Shown in pieces: positions 1-3,240 of a stretch of 5,167 bases of DNA; position 1 is the first letter of the stretch, and every line of letters begins with the position of its first letter. The notes under the pieces are model-generated. The model did not search any database, was not told the DNA's origin, and was given only the letters and a program-made list of their open reading frames with translations. The stretch is taken from positions 1 to 5,167 of the forward strand of contig CALFXX010000027.1 in NCBI GenBank assembly GCA_937952975.1. Direction: 5' to 3'. Position numbers and translations under genes: made by a program. This DNA is from an uncultured Alcaligenaceae bacterium (GTDB lineage Bacteria > Pseudomonadota > Gammaproteobacteria > Burkholderiales > Burkholderiaceae_B).

Positions 1-81
1 ACTGCCCCGGGTGGCGGTTGCTACAGCGGGCCTGGCGGTGGCGGCACGGATAAATGGAATCGGCCGAATCCTAATTGCTAG
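1..81 (+). CDS. C-terminal end of a Gly/Pro-rich repeat protein (5' partial)
   Basis: Frame 1 is open from the first base and ends at TAG (79-81), giving 26 residues. They contain two copies of a PGGG motif (APGGGCYSGPGGGG), then DKWNRPNPNC at the C-terminus. I recall conserved hypothetical proteobacterial proteins made of tandem (Y/S)xGPGGG units ending in a W-N-R-P-N-P tail, and this fragment fits their end. The low-complexity glycine content suggests a flexible or extended protein. No catalytic residue can be seen and the function is unknown. The stop codon lies immediately next to the stop of the convergent toxin gene, with no bases between. The rest of the gene lies to the left of the window. 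Because the fragment is short, chance openness in a GC-rich stretch cannot be excluded, but the repeat periodicity and the specific tail argue for a real gene. Confidence 0.6.
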   Translation, partial: TAPGGGCYSGPGGGGTDKWNRPNPNC

Positions 82-600
82 TCAGTCGCCTTCATTGAAT
101 CTCAAAGCCTTGGCTGCCGCGAGGCGCTGAAGCCGATCGCCCTCGGTCCGTGCCTCGGCCAGCAGTTGATCCCAGTCGCCCGGAGGATGTCCACTTTCTA
201 GCATCTTGCGAAAGACACGGTAAGCATCGTCGCTGCTTTCGTAGGCGCGCTTGGTGGCGTCGTCATTGACCCATGCGTAAACAATCACTTTGCTGGACGC
301 GTGATAGCGAAAGAATAGTCGGTACTGTTGAAAGAACTTGGCGCGAAACCAGTGCTTGTGTTCGTCATCTAACGTGTTGCCTTGCCGGTATTCGGCGCGC
401 GCCGGATCTTGTGGGATGACTTCAAACGCGAGTTTTGCAATTGCTGCCAGTCGCTTAGTCGCATTTTTTTTGGTGTAACCGATTGGGTCTTTATGCTTGA
501 GTCGTTCGACTTGCTGAGCCAGTGTTTCGACCTCGGCAAGAAATAGGGGGTGGGCAAAGAGTACCCAGTCATTGACTAAAAAAGGAGCAGGTTGACTCAA
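82..600 (-). CDS. yhaV: YhaV-family type II toxin (ribosome-associated mRNA interferase)
   Basis: The 172-residue product matches the E. coli YhaV toxin as I know it. It has an N-terminal (V)NDWxLFAHP (residues 9-17), LKHKDP with a KKNATKRLAAI block (34-54), YRLFFRY (93-99), a WVNDDATKRAY segment (110-120), and AYRVFRKMLESGHPPGDW (126-143). YhaV is a RelE-superfamily-like endoribonuclease that cuts mRNA in a translation-dependent way and is neutralised by PrlF. The start is TTG at 600-598. No in-frame ATG occurs before residue 133, and the residues just after the TTG align with the start of E. coli YhaV. The TTG lies 2 bp after the antitoxin stop, so translation is probably coupled. The protein is about 18 residues longer than E. 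coli YhaV (154 aa), with an extra basic/alanine-rich C-terminal tail (about 150-172). All core motifs look intact, so it is probably functional. Confidence 0.93.
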   Translation of the reverse strand: MSQPAPFLVNDWVLFAHPLFLAEVETLAQQVERLKHKDPIGYTKKNATKRLAAIAKLAFEVIPQDPARAEYRQGNTLDDEHKHWFRAKFFQQYRLFFRYHASSKVIVYAWVNDDATKRAYESSDDAYRVFRKMLESGHPPGDWDQLLAEARTEGDRLQRLAAAKALRFNEGD

Positions 601-602
601 GC

Positions 603-932
603 TTACTCATCCTCTGGCGAAAGCGCAGAATTGAGATCGACCTCGATGCCACCGACCAACGAACGAATACGTTGTACCAAGTTGGCGTCAATGGTCTGAA
701 GCCGTTCAGGATGTTGGGCAAAGTCATTGGAAAGAAAGCTCAAAAATTGCTCGAGTACAGGATCGTCTTTTTCAGTAATTTCTGTTCGCGAAATTACGAC
801 CTCACCGCTAGGGAGGACCGTGTAATGAATCTTGTCTCGCTTGCCTAGCTTTAAGGCTCGCCGAACTGCCTCAGGGATCGTGGTTTGGTAGCGATCGGTT
901 AGGGTGGATTCAACTTCAAGGATGGCAGCCAT
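603..932 (-). CDS. prlF: PrlF-family antitoxin (AbrB/SpoVT-like DNA-binding domain)
   Basis: The 109-residue product has an N-terminal swapped-hairpin AbrB-like domain (about residues 5-50) with the hallmark LTDRYQTTIPEAVRRALKL (11-29) and HYTVLPSGEVVISR (36-49). An acidic, presumably toxin-binding C-terminal half follows and ends in SPEDE. E. coli PrlF (SohA) has the same order: QTTIPxxVRxALKL, IHYEILPGG, FLxFLxxD and an acidic tail. PrlF binds and blocks YhaV and represses the shared promoter. I chose the ATG at 932-930 because GGAG lies 6 nt upstream and the protein then begins just before the conserved domain. A GTG at 962-960 would add ten residues with no clear ribosome binding site. 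The gene is first in a two-gene operon, and its TAA is 2 bp before the toxin start. This order matches the usual antitoxin-first arrangement. Confidence 0.93.
   Translation of the reverse strand: MAAILEVESTLTDRYQTTIPEAVRRALKLGKRDKIHYTVLPSGEVVISRTEITEKDDPVLEQFLSFLSNDFAQHPERLQTIDANLVQRIRSLVGGIEVDLNSALSPEDE
610..615 (-). promoter_or_regulatory. Probable ribosome binding site of the TTG-started toxin gene
   Basis: On the minus strand AGAGGA lies 9 nt before the TTG start, inside the last codons of the antitoxin gene. It supports the TTG as the real start and implies that ribosomes finishing the antitoxin re-initiate on the toxin. An ATG in the same stretch (611-609, overlapping the antitoxin GAT-GAG codons) is out of frame with the toxin and cannot be its start. 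Confidence 0.5.
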
Positions 933-938
933 TGCGCG

Positions 939-942
939 CTCC
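939..942 (-). promoter_or_regulatory. Ribosome binding site deciding the prlF start
   Basis: GGAG on the minus strand sits 6 nt before the ATG at 932-930. This favours that ATG over the in-frame upstream GTG at 962-960. Confidence 0.6.
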
Positions 943-951
943 GGTGAGGGG

Positions 952-1088
952 GTCAATAACACGAATGGTAATGCAATCGCCTTGTCTGGTCAATGCAAGT
1001 GCGTTGCCTTGCGTTACGAGCGCCTCGCTTGAACGCTTTGTCAATAAAAGTGCTCATAAATCACTGTATGACCCTAGTTTGTCAATAA
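952..1088 (-). repeat. Three direct copies of TTATTGAC upstream of prlF (candidate operators)
   Basis: Read on the minus strand, TTATTGAC occurs at 1088-1081, 1047-1040 and 959-952. The first two copies extend to an identical 11-mer, TTATTGACAAA (1088-1078 and 1047-1037), offset by 41 bp. The third is offset by a further 88 bp and lies in the prlF leader, about 20 bp before the ATG. Related words (TTGACA at 1116-1111, TTGACC at 995-990 read as GGTCAA on plus) lie nearby. Because PrlF-type antitoxins repress their own operon, these repeats are plausible operator sites, but they may instead include -35 elements. That role is inferred from position only. Confidence 0.45.
1011..1036. repeat. Interrupted inverted repeat upstream of prlF
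   Basis: Outer arms GCGTT (1011-1015) and AACGC (1032-1036) enclose inner arms CGAG (1017-1020) and CTCG (1024-1027) around CGC. Bases between the arms are unmatched. The element sits just downstream, in the prlF direction, of the TTGACA at 1044-1039, where a repressor would block a promoter. The function is unproven. Confidence 0.35.
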
Positions 1089-1177
1089 GTACGTAGATTT
1101 TGGTTATTTATGTCAAGAATTTTGTATATTTTTTTAAAATGAGGAGGTTGAACAGCCTTGAAGCTAACATTAAATCT

Positions 1178-1192
1178 GCACGCTTAGCGTGC
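1178..1192. repeat. Perfect 6-bp inverted repeat with TTA loop
   Basis: GCACGC-TTA-GCGTGC forms a perfect 6-bp, GC-rich stem with a 3-nt centre, between the divergent genes. It is followed on the plus strand by AAAAATAG, not by a T-run, so it is not a standard terminator for that strand. On the minus strand the five T bases come before the stem, which also rules out a terminator. It could be a protein-binding palindrome or a structured leader for the plus-strand gene. Confidence 0.5.
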
Positions 1193-1335
1193 AAAAATAG
1201 AGTTACTTGAATGTGCCTGGAATAATATGCTTCAACAGTACCTAGATGACGTACTGGGTTCCTGAGGCTTCAGGCAAACTCATAAAAGCCAATCACCTAC
1301 AACGCGCAAATGTTGGGACAAGCACGACATCACCT

Positions 1336-2535
1336 ATGAACAAACATAAATGGGAATTTGCGCCGCGTTTTCGTCGCGATATATTTGGTTGGAAATCTGA
1401 CCTGCCAATTAAAAGGATTAAAGAAGCGCTGACTGAGATCCGTAAGATCGCTCGTAAAGAGCCAGCGCTCGCGGCTGAGGGTGCGGTATTACTATTAGAA
1501 AAATTATCACCCGCGCTCATGCATGTTGATAGTTCTTCGGGAGCCCTTGGTTCGGCTGTGAATAAAGCCATTGAGGTACTTGTTCCAATTATTGCGACAG
1601 GTTCAGAAGACGCGGTCATAAAAGAAAAATGGCTCGATCGGCTTTGGCAAGCGATAGAAGACGATCAAATGCCCTATATCGAGCATTTAAAAACGTTTTG
1701 GGGTGAGTTGTGCGCCACCCGCGAGTTGGCCTCGCACTGGGCGGACACGTTTTTACCCACCACACGTTACGTGATGCTCGAAGAAAAAGCCTTTGCCACC
1801 TATGACGGTAAAGAAGCTTGCTTATCCGCACTGTATTTCTCTGGTCGCTACGATGAAATAAAAGAACTCGTCACCCACGCTCAACACAAACACTGGCATG
1901 ACCAGAGATGGTTGATCAAGGCGCTTTTTGCACAAGGTAAAAAAACAGAGGCGATTCAATACGCGCACGCGAATCGGGGGCCATACGTCAGCGAGTATGA
2001 GATTGCAGAAATTTGCGAAGATATTTTGCTCTCGTCTGGTTTGCACGAAGAGGCGTATCAGCGCTACGGTCTGATTGCTAATCAGGCCACAACAAATTTA
2101 GCGACGTTTAGAGCGATTACAAAAAAATATCCGCATAAAGACCAAGCCGAAGTGTTAAACGACCTTGTCGACCGAGACCCACTAGATAAAGGTAAATGGT
2201 TTGCCGCAGCAAAAGATGCGGGTCTCTATGATCGTGCCATCGCACTGATTCAAGATAGTCCGACTGATCCGCGCACGTTATTCAGAGCCTGTAGAGATTA
2301 TGCAGAAAAACGTCCAGGATTTGCGTTGGCGTCAGGGTTGGCCGCGTTTAAATGGATTGGTCTTGGTTATGGCTATGAAATTGATCAATACGAGGTGCGT
2401 GAGCTTTATCACGCGCTGATAGTTGCCGCTACGCATGCCTCGTTGACTCCTGAACAGCTTGCAGAACATCTGCAAGCGCTGATTGCAATCACTCCACAAG
2501 CCAATCAGGTTTTCTTGATGGGAGCAATGAGGTAA
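1336..2535 (+). CDS. Conserved hypothetical all-helical repeat (TPR/solenoid-like) protein
   Basis: The 399-residue product is cytoplasmic by appearance: no signal peptide or membrane segment. It opens with a basic stretch (KWEFAPRFRRDIFGW, 5-19), then an amphipathic helix block and a conserved-looking VDSSSGALGSAVNKAI (64-79). Next come helical hairpins resembling TPR or HEAT units: ACLSALYFSGRYDEIKELV (161-179), RWLIKALFAQGKKTEAIQYA (191-210), ILLSSGLHEEAYQRY (230-244) and KWFAAAKDAGLYDRAIALI (287-305). I recognise this as a widespread proteobacterial family of unknown function, possibly related to DUF6880; that name is from memory. No catalytic motif is evident, so a protein-binding scaffold is the best guess. 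I chose the ATG at 1336 because the family typically begins with a few residues before KWxFxxRFRR. The ATG at 1246, directly preceded by an in-frame TAG, would add 30 non-conserved-looking residues. Neither has a clear Shine-Dalgarno sequence. Confidence 0.75.
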   Translation: MNKHKWEFAPRFRRDIFGWKSDLPIKRIKEALTEIRKIARKEPALAAEGAVLLLEKLSPALMHVDSSSGALGSAVNKAIEVLVPIIATGSEDAVIKEKWLDRLWQAIEDDQMPYIEHLKTFWGELCATRELASHWADTFLPTTRYVMLEEKAFATYDGKEACLSALYFSGRYDEIKELVTHAQHKHWHDQRWLIKALFAQGKKTEAIQYAHANRGPYVSEYEIAEICEDILLSSGLHEEAYQRYGLIANQATTNLATFRAITKKYPHKDQAEVLNDLVDRDPLDKGKWFAAAKDAGLYDRAIALIQDSPTDPRTLFRACRDYAEKRPGFALASGLAAFKWIGLGYGYEIDQYEVRELYHALIVAATHASLTPEQLAEHLQALIAITPQANQVFLMGAMR

Positions 2536-2596
2536 GGTTTTTGGGATCATTGCGGTAAGGATTTAACATTTTCTTTGGCCAAATTCGTGAGGCAAA

Positions 2597-2615
2597 CGCG
2601 TGACTGTTGCACGCG
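2597..2615. repeat. Inverted repeat, 6-bp stem and 7-nt loop
   Basis: CGCGTG (2597-2602) and CACGCG (2610-2615) pair perfectly around ACTGTTG. There is no adjacent T-run, so it is not a canonical intrinsic terminator. It may still act as a weak bidirectional transcription barrier or stabilise a 3' end. Confidence 0.45.
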
Positions 2616-2628
2616 AGCGACATCGAGG

Positions 2629-2647
2629 CTCGAGGTAGCGTCTCGAG
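2629..2647. repeat. Second inverted repeat, 6-bp stem and 7-nt loop
   Basis: CTCGAG (2629-2634) and CTCGAG (2642-2647) flank GTAGCGT. Each arm is itself palindromic, so the element is both a direct and an inverted repeat. G-T pairs could extend the stem by two positions. The size and loop length equal those of the element 32 bp to the left, but the sequence is unrelated. Confidence 0.45.
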
Positions 2648-2719
2648 TTAAGAGGGGGTCAGGCGGCGTTGGCTACTTGGCGCGCTTCTAACAAACAGTG
2701 ATGGTCTGGCTACTTCGCC

Positions 2720-3208
2720 TCAAAGATCAATAATTTTACGTAATAGTTTTGGCGATACGCGCCATCGTCCGCCATCACTGTCAATTGAAATAGTTTTTTC
2801 GTTTACGCGCACGACGGTACCAAAATGTTCTCTAAGATATTTGTCGGAAAAGCCAACGGTGTCGCCGGTTCTGAAATCAACGTTCGATTTTTCGGGCTTG
2901 GGCGCCGAAGCTGCCGGTGAAGGGTGCGCGTCGGGGTTAGTAATAATTGCCGCGTAAGGAAGCCACCACTGTTGACGGGTGGCTTCGTCTTGAATCGCAA
3001 CTTCTGTTGCCCGAAATTCCACAACGACCCCAGGCGTGAGCACTTGGGTTTGATGATGAAAGTACCTCACCCGCGATCCAAGATGCAACTGAGTGCGCAC
3101 ACCGAGAATACGCTGCGGATCAGAGAGCATCTGACGCACGGTCAGGTTAAGTTCATATAAGTCGAGACTAGGGGCGTTGCGTAACGCGTCGAGTAGGCGT
3201 GGATCCAT
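2720..3208 (-). CDS. Conserved hypothetical protein with two KOW/SH3-like domains
   Basis: The 162-residue product has three parts. A short helical N-terminus (MDPRLLDALRNAPSLDLYEL, 1-20) runs on to about residue 38. A first predicted beta-barrel (about 40-90) contains GSRVRYFHH (44-52), PGVVVEF (59-65), a VAIQDE strand (70-75) and RQQWWLPYAAI (78-88). After a Pro/Ala-rich linker (92-107), a second barrel (about 112-162) has FRTGDTVGFSDKYLREHFGT (112-131), then VVRVNEKTISID and WRVSPKLLRKIIDL. The GDxVxFxDxxxxxxxGTVVRVNxKTxxID pattern is typical of KOW/SH3-like modules that bind RNA or ribosomal/transcription proteins, so a nucleic-acid or protein-binding adaptor role is inferred. I recall similar unnamed proteins in beta- and gammaproteobacteria. 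The ATG at 3208-3206 is the only reasonable start, since an in-frame TGA lies upstream; there is no clear Shine-Dalgarno sequence. It lies 32 bp downstream of the chimeric gene on the same strand and may share its transcript. Confidence 0.75.
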   Translation of the reverse strand: MDPRLLDALRNAPSLDLYELNLTVRQMLSDPQRILGVRTQLHLGSRVRYFHHQTQVLTPGVVVEFRATEVAIQDEATRQQWWLPYAAIITNPDAHPSPAASAPKPEKSNVDFRTGDTVGFSDKYLREHFGTVVRVNEKTISIDSDGGRWRVSPKLLRKIIDL

Positions 3209-3240
3209 AGATGTAAGGTTTGAGTTAATTGGTTTGTTTG

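Larger units (their letters stand above)
933..1335. promoter_or_regulatory. Divergent intergenic region between prlF-yhaV and the helical-repeat gene
   Basis: This stretch of about 400 bp holds no convincing gene and should contain the promoters of both divergent transcripts. On the minus strand, perfect TTGACA hexamers occur at 1116-1111, 1085-1080 and 1044-1039, but none has a good TATAAT-like partner at 16-18 bp (the second is followed after 17 bp by GATTTA). On the plus strand an AT-rich tract contains TATATT at 1125-1130, a possible -10 box with only a poor TTGGTT at 1100-1105, 19 bp upstream. No promoter is called with certainty. The region also carries the TTATTGAC repeats, two inverted repeats and a strong GAGGAGG (1141-1147) that lies too far from the downstream gene to serve as its ribosome binding site. 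Confidence 0.5.
2536..2719. other. Convergent intergenic gap with paired hairpins and short repeats
   Basis: No gene is supported here. The gap separates two converging genes yet has no stem followed by a T-run on either strand. It contains GGTAAGG twice (2531-2537, 2554-2560), the palindrome TTTGGCCAAA (2574-2583), two 6-7-6 inverted repeats (2597-2615, 2629-2647), and a 9-bp direct repeat TGGCTACTT (2670-2678, 2707-2715). The second copy of that repeat lies 4 bp from the stop of the minus-strand gene. Confidence 0.5.

Noticed and set aside
930..962. Upstream GTG start for prlF
   Set aside because: It has no good ribosome binding site, and the added ten residues lie before the family's usual N-terminus; the ATG at 932 has GGAG at 6 nt.
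1039..1044. TTGACA as the definite -35 box of prlF-yhaV
   Set aside because: The expected -10 position reads GCTCGT or similar, a poor match; the hexamer may belong to the repeated TTATTGAC words instead.
1178..1200. GC-rich hairpin as a rho-independent terminator
   Set aside because: On the plus strand it is followed by A bases, and on the minus strand the T-run precedes the stem, so neither strand has stem plus T-run in the right order.
2587..2693. Possible plus-strand peptide from GTG at 2587
   Set aside because: It has no ribosome binding site, reads through both hairpins and has no recognisable sequence; it looks like chance openness.
2675..2698. TTCTAACAAACAGTG resembling the start of an integron attC site
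   Set aside because: The seven bases ending in AAC do not fit RYYYAAC (T instead of R), and no matching GTTRRRY partner with an imperfect palindrome lies at the expected distance.
2924..3160. Plus-strand open frame opposite the KOW-like gene
   Set aside because: It is antisense to a frame with clear domain structure, has low-complexity basic content and no family resemblance.
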